From the NCBI GenBank assembly GCA_946628455.1, contig CAMOWP010000056.1:1-10453 (forward strand): a DNA stretch of 10,453 nucleotides, written 5' to 3'. The position numbers and the translations under genes are program-made. Positions 1 through 6,802 of this stretch are shown one piece after another; the stretch's first letter is position 1; each line of letters begins with the position of its first letter. The notes under the pieces were generated by a model. That model saw nothing but the letters and a program-made list of their open reading frames with translations, ran no database searches and was not told the DNA's origin. The DNA comes from an uncultured Clostridia bacterium. Lineage in GTDB: Bacteria > Bacillota > Clostridia > Oscillospirales > Acutalibacteraceae.

Positions 1-460
1 CTGTTTCCTTCAGGATTCTTCTTTTGCCCTTCTTCCCCTTTTTAAGCGCTAAGATTTCGTCAGCTTCAAGAACTGCCTTTATCTTTTCAAGCGCCTCGGC
101 GTTATCTTTGAATTCAAATTTATAAACGTAGTCGCTGTAAGCAATCTCATTTGAATCAAGAAAATCGTCATAAACGTCAACAACTCTTATGCCGAGAGGA
201 AGCGCAGCGTTGAGCCTCTCCTTAATCTCCTTATTGGTTATTCCGTCAAGAATTCTTATATCAACGTTTTCGCAAAGGCTTTCAACGCCGAGCGAAAGCG
301 GTAGCGAAAAGCTCATATAAGCGTGAGGGTTGAAGCCCTCGGTATACCATAAATTAAGTTTAGCCCTTGCAAAAGCTCTTGAAAAAACTCTGTTTGTGTC
401 AAGATGGGAGATATATTTTGCCTGCCCTGTTTTTGAAAAGCGTATTCTAATTTCTCGCAT
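1..460 (-). CDS. DUF2344 / TIGR03936 family radical SAM-associated protein (3' part missing)
   Basis: Partial gene: the frame is open from an ATG at 460 to the window edge, giving 153 residues of the N-terminal part. Recognisable family motifs are YISHLD (16-21), EGFNPH (41-46) and LPLSLGVES (53-61), which match the start of the DUF2344/TIGR03936 family. A lysine/arginine-rich stretch lies near residues 140-149. The family is known mainly as the partner of the TIGR03960 radical SAM protein, next to it or, I recall, fused to it in some bacteria; its biochemical role is not established to my knowledge. Here it overlaps the upstream radical SAM gene by 14 bases, and its GGAGGT SD lies inside that gene, so the two are surely co-translated. 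Synteny elsewhere suggests rng and rplU-rpmA further left (inference). Confidence 0.88.
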   Translation of the reverse strand, partial: MREIRIRFSKTGQAKYISHLDTNRVFSRAFARAKLNLWYTEGFNPHAYMSFSLPLSLGVESLCENVDIRILDGITNKEIKERLNAALPLGIRVVDVYDDFLDSNEIAYSDYVYKFEFKDNAEALEKIKAVLEADEILALKKGKKGKRRILKET

Positions 461-2291
461 CGCAGTTACCTCCGTTGAGCTTATTAGCCCCGCAGCCTGA
501 GCATTTAATGCGGCAATGCGGCGTTACAACTGCGGCGTGAGCCTTCTTGTTTTCATTTTCAAGGAACTTTCTTGAAACGCCGAAATCGATATGGTCCCAC
601 GGGAGAAGCTCGTCAAACGGCCTTTTCCTGAGAGTGTAAAAATAAGGGTCGATTCCGTTCTTTTCAAAAGCCTTCATCCACTCGTCAAACTTAAAATGCT
701 CGTCCCACGAATCGAACTTGCAGCCGCTTTTGAATGCGTCATAAATAACGGCGGAGAGCCTTCTGTCTCCCCTTGCGAAAACTCCTTCAAGAAGCGAGGA
801 CGGGGTTTCGTGATAAGATACTCTTACCTTCCTGCTCGGAATTGATTCAAGCAAGTGCTTTTGCTTTTCCTTGAGCACTTCCATAGAATCCTCGGGCTCC
901 CACTGAAACGGAGTAAACGGCTTCGGGATAAACGAGGAGCAGGAAACGGAAACCTGAACGCCCGTTCCCTTCTGCCTGTTCGGATTTTTATAGAAGGCGT
1001 GAACAACGTTCATTGCAAGGTTTGCAATGCCCTCGATATCCTCCATGGTTTCGGTAGGCAGACCCATCATAAAATAGAGCTTAACCGAGCTCCAGCCGTT
1101 GTCAAACGCCTTGGTACAGGTTGCCATAACGTCATCCTCGGTTATGTTTTTATTTATAACATCACGCATTCTCTGCGTGCCCGCTTCGGGTGCAAAGGTT
1201 AAGCCGCTGCGGCGCACAAGCTTCAGCTTTTCAACCAATTCGTCTGAAAAATTATCTACTCTGAGCGAAGGTAAAGAAAGGTTTATCTTCTCTTTTACAG
1301 TCCAGTCAATCAGCGAGGTAAGCATTTCGTTAACGCAGCTGTGGTCTGAGGTTGAAAGCGAGCAAAGAGAAAGCTCGTCATAGCCTGTTGCTTCAACAAC
1401 AGCCTTTGACTGCTTGTTGATAACGTCAACGCTTTTTTCCCTTATGGGTCTGTAAATAAAGCCCGCCTGGCAGAAGCGGCAACCTCTTATACAGCCTCTG
1501 AAAATTTCGGCAACTGCTCTGTCGTGAACAACCTGTATAAACGGAACTACAAATTTATCGGGATAATAAGATTTATTGAGGTCTGAAACTACAGCCTTTT
1601 TAACCCTCTCGGGCGCGCCGTTGATTGCTATAAGCTCCTTAAGAGTTCCGTCCTCATTGTAAGAATCAACGTAAAACGAGGGAACGTATACTCCCTGAAT
1701 ATCCTTTGCCTTTTGCAGAAACTCAGCTTTTGTTGCGCCGTTTCTTTTACATTCCTTAAGAAGGTCAAGCGCGGCGCTTGTCGAGTCCTCTCCCTCGCCT
1801 AAAAATACTATATCAAAAAAATCAGCCATAGGCTCGATATTGCAGGCGCAGGGACCTCCGCAGCAGATAATCGGAAAGCTGTCGTCCCTGTCCCTGCTGA
1901 ACAGCGGAATGCCAGCCAAATCAAGCATATTGAGCACGTTTGTGTAGCACAGCTCATACTGAAGCGTGAAGCCGATTATATCAAATTCCGTTAAGCAGTC
2001 GCCAGATTCAAGAGCATAGAGCGGAATATTGTGCTTTCTCATCTGCTCCTCCATATCAATATCGGGAGCAAAAACTCTTTCACACCAGGCGTCCTCGCGC
2101 TCATTAATCATACCGTAAAGGATTTTTAGCCCGAGGTGGCTCATACCTATTTCATATGTATCGGGAAAGCAGAAGGCGTATCTTATATCAACGCTGCTCT
2201 TATCCTTCACTACGCTGTTGAGCTCGCCGCCTACGTATCGCGCGGGCTTCTGAACATAGCCGAGTATTTTTTCAACTTCCTTTTTAATCAT
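447..2291 (-). CDS. B12-binding-type radical SAM protein, TIGR03960 family
   Basis: 614 aa. The N-terminal ~200 residues resemble the cobalamin-binding-like fold of this family (FPDTYEIGMSHLGLKILY at about 42-59, CCGGPCACN at about 143-151, LGEGED 164-169). The radical SAM core follows, with the canonical CxxxCxxC cluster motif at C267, C271 and C274 (GCIRGCRFCQAGF), which would bind a [4Fe-4S] cluster and SAM. FAPEAGT (366-372) and MMGLPTET (408-415) are typical core motifs. The C-terminus carries another CxxxCxxC (C593, C597, C600) plus C610. Cytosolic; substrate unknown. The usual partner, the DUF2344 protein, overlaps it by 14 bases downstream. The start overlaps the M50 stop as ATGA, with SD GAGGA 6 bases upstream inside the M50 gene. 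Family assignment is secure; function is not known. Confidence 0.9.
   Translation of the reverse strand: MIKKEVEKILGYVQKPARYVGGELNSVVKDKSSVDIRYAFCFPDTYEIGMSHLGLKILYGMINEREDAWCERVFAPDIDMEEQMRKHNIPLYALESGDCLTEFDIIGFTLQYELCYTNVLNMLDLAGIPLFSRDRDDSFPIICCGGPCACNIEPMADFFDIVFLGEGEDSTSAALDLLKECKRNGATKAEFLQKAKDIQGVYVPSFYVDSYNEDGTLKELIAINGAPERVKKAVVSDLNKSYYPDKFVVPFIQVVHDRAVAEIFRGCIRGCRFCQAGFIYRPIREKSVDVINKQSKAVVEATGYDELSLCSLSTSDHSCVNEMLTSLIDWTVKEKINLSLPSLRVDNFSDELVEKLKLVRRSGLTFAPEAGTQRMRDVINKNITEDDVMATCTKAFDNGWSSVKLYFMMGLPTETMEDIEGIANLAMNVVHAFYKNPNRQKGTGVQVSVSCSSFIPKPFTPFQWEPEDSMEVLKEKQKHLLESIPSRKVRVSYHETPSSLLEGVFARGDRRLSAVIYDAFKSGCKFDSWDEHFKFDEWMKAFEKNGIDPYFYTLRKRPFDELLPWDHIDFGVSRKFLENENKKAHAAVVTPHCRIKCSGCGANKLNGGNCDARN
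468..473 (-). promoter_or_regulatory. Shine-Dalgarno of the DUF2344 gene, inside the radical SAM coding sequence
   Basis: GGAGGT, 7 bases before the ATG at 460. It lies within the last codons of the radical SAM gene (the Asn-Gly-Gly-Asn segment), so the same bases encode protein and recruit the ribosome. It fixes the DUF2344 start despite the out-of-frame 14-base overlap. Confidence 0.85.
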
Positions 2292-2812
2292 CTTAAATCC
2301 TCGTTGAATGAAAAAATAGCCAGGTAAACGGTTATTAAAATAAGATTTATGTTTCGTAAATAAACTGAATAAATCAGCAAAGTAACAAGAAATAAAGCGG
2401 AGACGAAGCGAAACAGCTTTTCATTGATTCCGAAAAGCGCCTTTGCTATTCTTCCGCCGTCTAGCGGATATATCGGCAAAACGTTAAGCATAAAAAGCGG
2501 AAAATTGATTTCCCTTTTTATATTCAGAAAAACAAATACAAGATTTACTAAGCAGCCTGAACCGAGGAAAGCGAGCTCCCCTGCTCTGCCGAGCTGCGCC
2601 GAATGCTTTAAGCCGATTCCGTAAAAGGAAAGCGTTACGCACTCAGCCCTGCCGCCGAGCAGATAAAGGCTTAAAATATGCCCGATTTCGTGTAACGAGG
2701 AAAAGAGAATAACCCAAAGAACATTCTCAGCCCGTACGAAAACAGCGAAGGCAAGCATAAGCAAAAACGCGTATTCAATTTTAACCTTTACGCCGAAAAT
2801 CCTTAGTACCAT
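2288..2812 (-). CDS. Short SpoIVFB-like intramembrane metalloprotease (M50/S2P family)
   Basis: 174 aa, largely hydrophobic. The zinc-binding HExxH is HEIGH (41-45) in a membrane segment. The second signature, NVLPIYPLDGGR (110-121), supplies the third zinc ligand D118. Hydrophobic segments lie at about 15-26, 31-50, 80-97, 103-116, 134-150 and 153-168. The family cleaves substrates within the membrane; B. subtilis SpoIVFB processes pro-SigmaK and lies directly upstream of rplU. The position here, directly before the radical SAM/DUF2344 pair, fits a SpoIVFB-like origin (inference). The protein is shorter than SpoIVFB and ends after the membrane core with no CBS domain. The ATG at 2812 has no SD and sits in a small hairpin, 24 bases after the ruvX stop in the same frame. 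The stop overlaps the next start (ATGA). Substrate unknown; a sporulation role is unproven. Confidence 0.88.
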   Translation of the reverse strand: MVLRIFGVKVKIEYAFLLMLAFAVFVRAENVLWVILFSSLHEIGHILSLYLLGGRAECVTLSFYGIGLKHSAQLGRAGELAFLGSGCLVNLVFVFLNIKREINFPLFMLNVLPIYPLDGGRIAKALFGINEKLFRFVSALFLVTLLIYSVYLRNINLILITVYLAIFSFNEDLR

Positions 2813-2824
2813 ATAAAATGGTAC
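2806..2824 (-). repeat. Inverted repeat over the M50 start codon
   Basis: Perfect 7-bp arms, GTACCAT and ATGGTAC, around a 5-base AT loop. On the transcribed strand the ATG of the M50 gene is the first triplet of the second arm, so a folded mRNA would hide the start codon. No SD is visible in the 24 bases before it. Confidence 0.6.
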
Positions 2825-2836
2825 GCTTAAAAAAAA

Positions 2837-3247
2837 TTATTTATGACTGTCAAGATAGCTTTGCAGAATCATAACAGCAGAAACCGCGTCAACGCTCTGC
2901 TTGCGCTTCTTTGAGCTTACGTTATTGGCGGAGAGAACGCTGTGAGAAATAACGGTGGTCAGCCTCTCGTCCTGAAAATCAACGGGAAGCGCTGACACCT
3001 TTTCAAGCTCAGCGCCGAGGGCCCTGCACTCGTCACAACGGTAGCCGTAGGAGCCGTCCATATTCCTTGGAAGCCCGATAACGAGCTTTTCAGCGCCTTC
3101 CTTTTTTGCTATCTCGCAAAGCTTGGTAACGAGCTTCGGACGGTAGCTCTCCTCAACAACGGCATAAGGCGAGGCAAGCATTTCCCTGACGTCGCAAAAC
3201 GCAACGCCCGTTCTTTTATCGCCGTAGTCAACAGCCATTATTCTCAT
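2837..3247 (-). CDS. ruvX: RuvX/YqgF family resolvase-fold nuclease
   Basis: 136 aa, normal for the YqgF/RuvX family. It has an RNase H-like fold. Motifs in order: MAVDYGDKRTG (4-14) with D7, VIGLPRNMDGSYG (56-68), DERLTT (93-98) with E94, and SVDAVSAVMILQSYL (118-132) with D120. The acidic residues expected for two-metal catalysis are all present. E. coli YqgF is tied to 16S rRNA 5'-end maturation, and other members cleave Holliday junctions, so either substrate is possible. I chose the ATG at 3247 because the D7 motif then sits at the usual place near the N-terminus and a purine-rich SD (AAAGGGTGAGG) lies just upstream. The frame extends upstream to a TTG inside a hairpin, which I reject. 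It follows the PBP gene by 64 bases and precedes the M50 gene by 24. Confidence 0.92.
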   Translation of the reverse strand: MRIMAVDYGDKRTGVAFCDVREMLASPYAVVEESYRPKLVTKLCEIAKKEGAEKLVIGLPRNMDGSYGYRCDECRALGAELEKVSALPVDFQDERLTTVISHSVLSANNVSSKKRKQSVDAVSAVMILQSYLDSHK

Positions 3248-3273
3248 TTGCCTCACCCTTTCCCTTAATCCAA

Positions 3274-3303
3274 AATTGAGGAAATCGCGTGATTTCCTCA
3301 ATT
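3274..3303 (-). terminator. Perfect 13-bp hairpin between the PBP gene and ruvX (possible weak terminator or processing site)
   Basis: The arms AATTGAGGAAATC and GATTTCCTCAATT are exact reverse complements around a 4-base loop, starting 8 bases after the PBP stop. On the minus strand the hairpin is followed by only a short T stretch (AATTTTGG), so it is weaker than a standard intrinsic terminator. It could attenuate transcription into ruvX and the distal genes, protect the PBP mRNA 3' end, or be an RNase site. The hairpin is certain; its role is inferred. Confidence 0.5.
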
Positions 3304-3311
3304 CAGGTTAA

Positions 3312-5774
3312 TTAATCTTCACCGTCTCCCTCTGTGGGAGCTTCAGTTTTTGACTCAGTTTTAGCCTCGGTTTTCTCCTCGGTATTTTTTGTTGTCTTTT
3401 CCTCGGTTTCGGAGTCCTCTTCGTCCTCGCCGTCGGATTCCTTAGTTGTTTCCTCAGTCTTTTTCTTTGTTTCGCTTTCGGTTGGTCTCACGTAGGTTGT
3501 GTAACCGGGCAGTTTGTTTTCGTCAACCCAGCCGTAAACGCCTGAGCCTGAGCAAAGCTTGCCGTTTGCGGGGCTGTACTGCCTCTGAACTACGCCGTCA
3601 GGGATAGCGAATTCGCTTTCGTTAACACCCTTCTTGTCATAGATATTATGCATAACAAGGTTCCAGAGCGTTCCGCACGGGTTGTAGGAAAGCCTGTAAT
3701 AGATTTCCTTAGGAGTATCGTAGCCGTACCATACGCCGCAGACGTATTCGGGAGTACCGCCGATAAACCATCTGTCCTTACTTTCGGTTGTTGTACCGGT
3801 TTTACCGAAGCAGTCAATTCCGCTGAGCTTGTAATAGTGACCGGTGCCTTCTGTCATTACGGTCTGCAGGAGCTTGTTCATAACGCCTGCAGTGTTTGGC
3901 GAAAGCGCAGCCTCCTTTGTTTCGTCAGGCTTCTTGTCAATAATAACGTTGCCGAGGGAATCCTCAATTTTATAATAGCCGTAAGGCTCGTAATAGAAGC
4001 CGCCGTTACCGAACGCCTGATATGCCGTAGTCATTTCAAGAACTGAAACACCGTGCGTAAGCGAGCCTGTTGCCATGGGAGCATAGTCCTCGTCACGTGC
4101 GTCAAGGCTTGTAATATGCCAGCGGTTAACCATAAAGTCATAGGAATATGACGGACCGATTATCTCAAGAGTTCTTGCAGAGATTGTATTCTTTGAAAGC
4201 GCAAGGCCCTTCTGAACGGTTATAGTTTCGTTTGAATAGCCACCGCCCTCGTTGGTAGGCCACCACTTGCCGTTTTCAAGCTGCATAAGCGGGGCGTCCT
4301 TAGTAGGCGTTGACCAGTAAACCTCAGTTTCGGGGTCGTTAAGACTCTTTTCAAGCGCAGGTCCGTAAACAGAAAGCGGCTTGATTGTTGAACCCGGCTG
4401 ACGCTCTGACTGCGAGGCTCTGTTAAGCTCTCGCCTTCCTTTTTTCTTTCCGCAGCCGCCGACTATGCCGAGCACTCTGCCCTTGTAATCCATTACAACG
4501 CAGGCGCCCTGAACGGTTTCATCGGGCATTCTGCGGTAGTTTACATAAACGTCGTCCATTGCTGCCTGGATGTCAAAATCAATAGCAGTGTAAATCTTAA
4601 GACCGCCGCCGAAGAGAAGGTTTCTCGCCTTCTTTGCGCTGTAGCCCATTTTCTGTAAATCGGAAAGGACCTCGTCGATAACATAGTCGGTATAATATGA
4701 ATATACCTCTTTTTCGTTCTTGGACTTTTTAGTGCTCTTAATCTGAGAGCCCTTATAGTTCTTCGAATTGGTATAAATCATTTTATACTTAAGCGCTTCG
4801 TCCCTTTCAGCCTCAGTGATATAGCCGAGAGAGTACATCTTCTTGATAATCCAGTCACGCCTTGAAACGTTGTTCTTGGGGTTAATCTGGTCAGGATTAA
4901 GAAGCGGGTCGTACCTCGTCGGCGCTTTTGTGATAGCCGCAAGGCAGGCGCACTCTGCAATATTGAGGTTTTTAACCTCCTTGCCGAAATACGTTTCAGC
5001 TGCCGTTCTTACGCCGTAGCAACCGTGAGAAAGATAGATTGTGTTGAGATAAGCCTCAAGAATCTGGTCCTTATTATAATGCCTTTCAAGGTTGAGCGCA
5101 GAAAGAATCTCGTTGAACTTTCTTACGAAGGTAACGTCGTTTTCGTCAGTCAGGTTTTTAATAAGCTGCTGAGTAATAGTTGAGCCGCCCTGACCCGTGT
5201 TGTTGATAATAACACCGCCGACGCGTTTCCAGTCTACACCGTGGTGAAGCTCAAAGCGCTCATCCTCAATAGCGATAAACGCCTTCTGCAGGTTGGGATT
5301 CATCTCGTCAAGAGACAGCCAAATTCTGTTTTCCTCACCGTGCAGACGCGTTATTTCAACAAGCTTGTCCTTATTGTCGTAACCGTAAATGAACGAGGTC
5401 TGATTCTGCGAATACTTTTCCTTATCGAGGTCAAAAACCTTATCGCCGTGAACGAAGCTGTAGCCATAGATAAACACAACGCTTGTGCAAACTATCGCAA
5501 CAACGCCGCCAATCATAATAAGCGCGAGCAAAGCCTTGCCGATTCCTGCGAAAACATCCTTGACAACAGATGAGCTCTGCTGCTTAGGCTTTTTCTTAGG
5601 CTCAGCCTTTTTTGCGCCTGCCCTTGAAGCGGAGGCGGATTTATTCGGCGAGGTATTGTAAGACGACGGAACCTTTTTTGCCATCTGGTCGTGCTTATCC
5701 TTATCGTCCTTATAAACCTGCTGGGAATTGTTCATAAAAGATTCAAGCAGATCATCATAATCTTTAGATGCCAT
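3312..5774 (-). CDS. Bifunctional class A penicillin-binding protein (glycosyltransferase + transpeptidase)
   Basis: 820 aa, PBP1A/PonA type; polymerises and crosslinks peptidoglycan outside the membrane. Layout: charged, Lys/Ser-rich cytoplasmic segment (1-75), one transmembrane anchor (about 79-106), glycosyltransferase GT51 domain with EDERF (170-174, catalytic E170) and GGSTITQQL (196-204), then a penicillin-binding transpeptidase domain with STIK (462-465, nucleophile S462), SKN (527-529) and KTGT (658-661). All active-site motifs are intact. Residues ~765-820 form a hydrophilic tail of Glu, Lys, Thr and Asp. The ATG at 5774 has SD AAGGAG six bases upstream; a TTG 18 bases earlier is rejected. 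About nine cysteines lie in the extracytoplasmic part, unusual for aerobic Firmicutes but plausible in an anaerobe. It appears to be the first gene of the left operon, with a TATAAT ~45 bases upstream. PonA versus PBP1A or PBP2c naming cannot be settled here. Confidence 0.96.
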   Translation of the reverse strand: MASKDYDDLLESFMNNSQQVYKDDKDKHDQMAKKVPSSYNTSPNKSASASRAGAKKAEPKKKPKQQSSSVVKDVFAGIGKALLALIMIGGVVAIVCTSVVFIYGYSFVHGDKVFDLDKEKYSQNQTSFIYGYDNKDKLVEITRLHGEENRIWLSLDEMNPNLQKAFIAIEDERFELHHGVDWKRVGGVIINNTGQGGSTITQQLIKNLTDENDVTFVRKFNEILSALNLERHYNKDQILEAYLNTIYLSHGCYGVRTAAETYFGKEVKNLNIAECACLAAITKAPTRYDPLLNPDQINPKNNVSRRDWIIKKMYSLGYITEAERDEALKYKMIYTNSKNYKGSQIKSTKKSKNEKEVYSYYTDYVIDEVLSDLQKMGYSAKKARNLLFGGGLKIYTAIDFDIQAAMDDVYVNYRRMPDETVQGACVVMDYKGRVLGIVGGCGKKKGRRELNRASQSERQPGSTIKPLSVYGPALEKSLNDPETEVYWSTPTKDAPLMQLENGKWWPTNEGGGYSNETITVQKGLALSKNTISARTLEIIGPSYSYDFMVNRWHITSLDARDEDYAPMATGSLTHGVSVLEMTTAYQAFGNGGFYYEPYGYYKIEDSLGNVIIDKKPDETKEAALSPNTAGVMNKLLQTVMTEGTGHYYKLSGIDCFGKTGTTTESKDRWFIGGTPEYVCGVWYGYDTPKEIYYRLSYNPCGTLWNLVMHNIYDKKGVNESEFAIPDGVVQRQYSPANGKLCSGSGVYGWVDENKLPGYTTYVRPTESETKKKTEETTKESDGEDEEDSETEEKTTKNTEEKTEAKTESKTEAPTEGDGED

Positions 5775-5780
5775 AGCCCT

Positions 5781-5786
5781 CTCCTT
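5781..5786 (-). promoter_or_regulatory. Shine-Dalgarno deciding the PBP start
   Basis: AAGGAG, six bases before the ATG at 5774. It lies downstream of the alternative in-frame TTG at 5792, so the ATG is the better start. Confidence 0.85.
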
Positions 5787-5818
5787 TATCAATCAAACTA
5801 ATTTGCTAAATTTTATTT

Positions 5819-5847
5819 ATTATATAATACTTTACTTGAAAAATAAA
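5819..5847 (-). promoter_or_regulatory. Probable promoter of the PBP operon
   Basis: A perfect -10 hexamer TATAAT (5819-5824) lies in very AT-rich DNA between the exonuclease and the PBP gene. At 17 bases spacing the -35 would be TTTATT (5842-5847), only a half match to TTGACA. The predicted RNA start near 5812 leaves a leader of about 38 bases, enough for the SD but too short for a riboswitch. The AT-rich background makes a chance TATAAT possible. Confidence 0.5.
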
Positions 5848-5875
5848 GAAAAAATTAAAAATATTTATAATTTAA

Positions 5876-6775
5876 TTAAAATTTATTGCGCTTTTGCTTT
5901 GAATTAAGCTTTCTCGCCTTACGTTTGTTCATTTCAACATAGCTTGTTTTAACCGAAACGCTGTCATAAAGCTTCTTTGCTCTTATAAAAATCCAAAAGG
6001 AACGGTTGCAGTAATTGCACTTTACAGCACCCTTAAAGGATTTATTTACAACGGTCAGCTCATCGGGAACGTCAAGCAGACCCCCGCAGTTCGGACAGAC
6101 GAGGTCAACCTCACGGACGTTAAAGCTTTCATACGTTTCCTCGGTAATATAAAACGGCTTGAAGAGAAGCCTTTCAAAGAACTTTGAATCACATTTCTTT
6201 GTGTATTGCTCAAGCTTGTCCTTATCAAAAACGCTTCTCAGGCATTCGGCTGTGAGATAACAGTCGGCAAGGGCGCGGTGAAGCTTTTCGGAATCAAAAT
6301 TGATTTTAAAAAGCTCTGCGCAGTTTTCAAGAGAGACCTGATTTCCGTTAGGATTATCCTCCTTTTTGATAAAGGACATACAGTATTTCTGAACGTCGCA
6401 ATAATTCTTAATAAAATCAACCCTTGCGGAGCCCGTGTGCTGAGTGAAATTCTGAGTCATTACGAATAAATCGGAATTGCTCCAGGACATATAAACGTTA
6501 TCGTCACCGCTTCCCCACCTTGCAAAATCGTGAAAAGCGTCAAGGAAATCAATGCCGTTTTCCCTGACCTCTTCGTTTGTGATATTTGTAAGTCTTTTAC
6601 ATCTTCCCGAAAGCTTTTTGGTGAACTGAGGGAAAATCATCTGCTTATATGTATCAACAATATTAAGTTTTTCATCAAGCTTAACGGCGCCGATTTCAAT
6701 TATTTCATTCATAAAGGCTTTGGTGAAATAGCTGTACGAGCCGTTCCATTCAAGGTCAAATATTATGTAATACAA
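5876..6775 (-). CDS. DEDDh 3'-5' exonuclease (ERI-1/KapD-like) with C-terminal zinc ribbon
   Basis: 299 aa from a TTG start. Exonuclease domain (1 to ~185): FDLEWN (6-11) with D7 and E9, SWSNSDLF (98-105) with D102, and HRALADCYLT (166-175) with H166 and D171. This is the full DEDDh set that binds two metals and trims 3' ends of RNA or DNA. A C-terminal zinc ribbon follows, CPNC at 227-230 and CNYC at 253-256, then a very basic tail (KRKARK and KQKRNK), suggesting nucleic-acid binding. KapD of B. subtilis has the nuclease domain but is only about 205 aa. I chose the TTG at 6775 because it has GGAGAA just upstream and puts the first catalytic motif near the N-terminus. The same frame extends upstream through the secG terminator, which cannot be a natural coding start. 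Promoter not identified. Substrate unknown. Confidence 0.85.
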   Translation of the reverse strand: MYYIIFDLEWNGSYSYFTKAFMNEIIEIGAVKLDEKLNIVDTYKQMIFPQFTKKLSGRCKRLTNITNEEVRENGIDFLDAFHDFARWGSGDDNVYMSWSNSDLFVMTQNFTQHTGSARVDFIKNYCDVQKYCMSFIKKEDNPNGNQVSLENCAELFKINFDSEKLHRALADCYLTAECLRSVFDKDKLEQYTKKCDSKFFERLLFKPFYITEETYESFNVREVDLVCPNCGGLLDVPDELTVVNKSFKGAVKCNYCNRSFWIFIRAKKLYDSVSVKTSYVEMNKRKARKLNSKQKRNKF

Positions 6776-6781
6776 AACATA

Positions 6782-6787
6782 TTCTCC
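6782..6787 (-). promoter_or_regulatory. Shine-Dalgarno supporting a TTG start for the exonuclease
   Basis: GGAGAA, six bases before the TTG at 6775 (GGAG core to TTG is eight bases). No in-frame ATG or GTG lies between it and the FDLEWN motif. An ATG at 6780 is out of frame and soon stops. Confidence 0.65.
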
Positions 6788-6802
6788 GCAGATATTAAAA
6801 CT

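Noticed and set aside
2829..2836. Run of eight T after the ruvX stop as an intrinsic terminator
   Set aside because: No GC-containing hairpin lies directly before the T-run on the minus strand.
2848..2853. Perfect -35 TTGACA at the end of ruvX as a promoter for the M50 gene
   Set aside because: The best -10 at a 16-17 base spacing is TTTAAG or TTAAGC, a poor match, and the hexamer encodes normal RuvX codons. Too weak to list.
3248..3301. Upstream TTG start for ruvX adding 18 residues
   Set aside because: The TTG lies inside the 13-bp hairpin with no SD, and the family normally begins just before the VDYG motif. The ATG at 3247 is better.
3648..4046. Plus-strand open frame antisense to the PBP gene
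   Set aside because: No family motif or gene-like context, and it lies wholly opposite a clearly coding gene. The same applies to plus-strand frames at 591-845, 855-1202, 5241-5573, 6530-6838, 7954-8274 and 9457-9807.
5775..5792. TTG start for the PBP gene
   Set aside because: It precedes the SD AAGGAG, which is correctly spaced for the ATG at 5774.
5849..5877. Possible terminator after the exonuclease: AATTAAA/TTTAATT stem with 11-base loop and TTTT
   Set aside because: The stem is 7 bp of A-T only and overlaps the stop codon; such pairing is expected by chance in this AT-rich gap and would be unstable.
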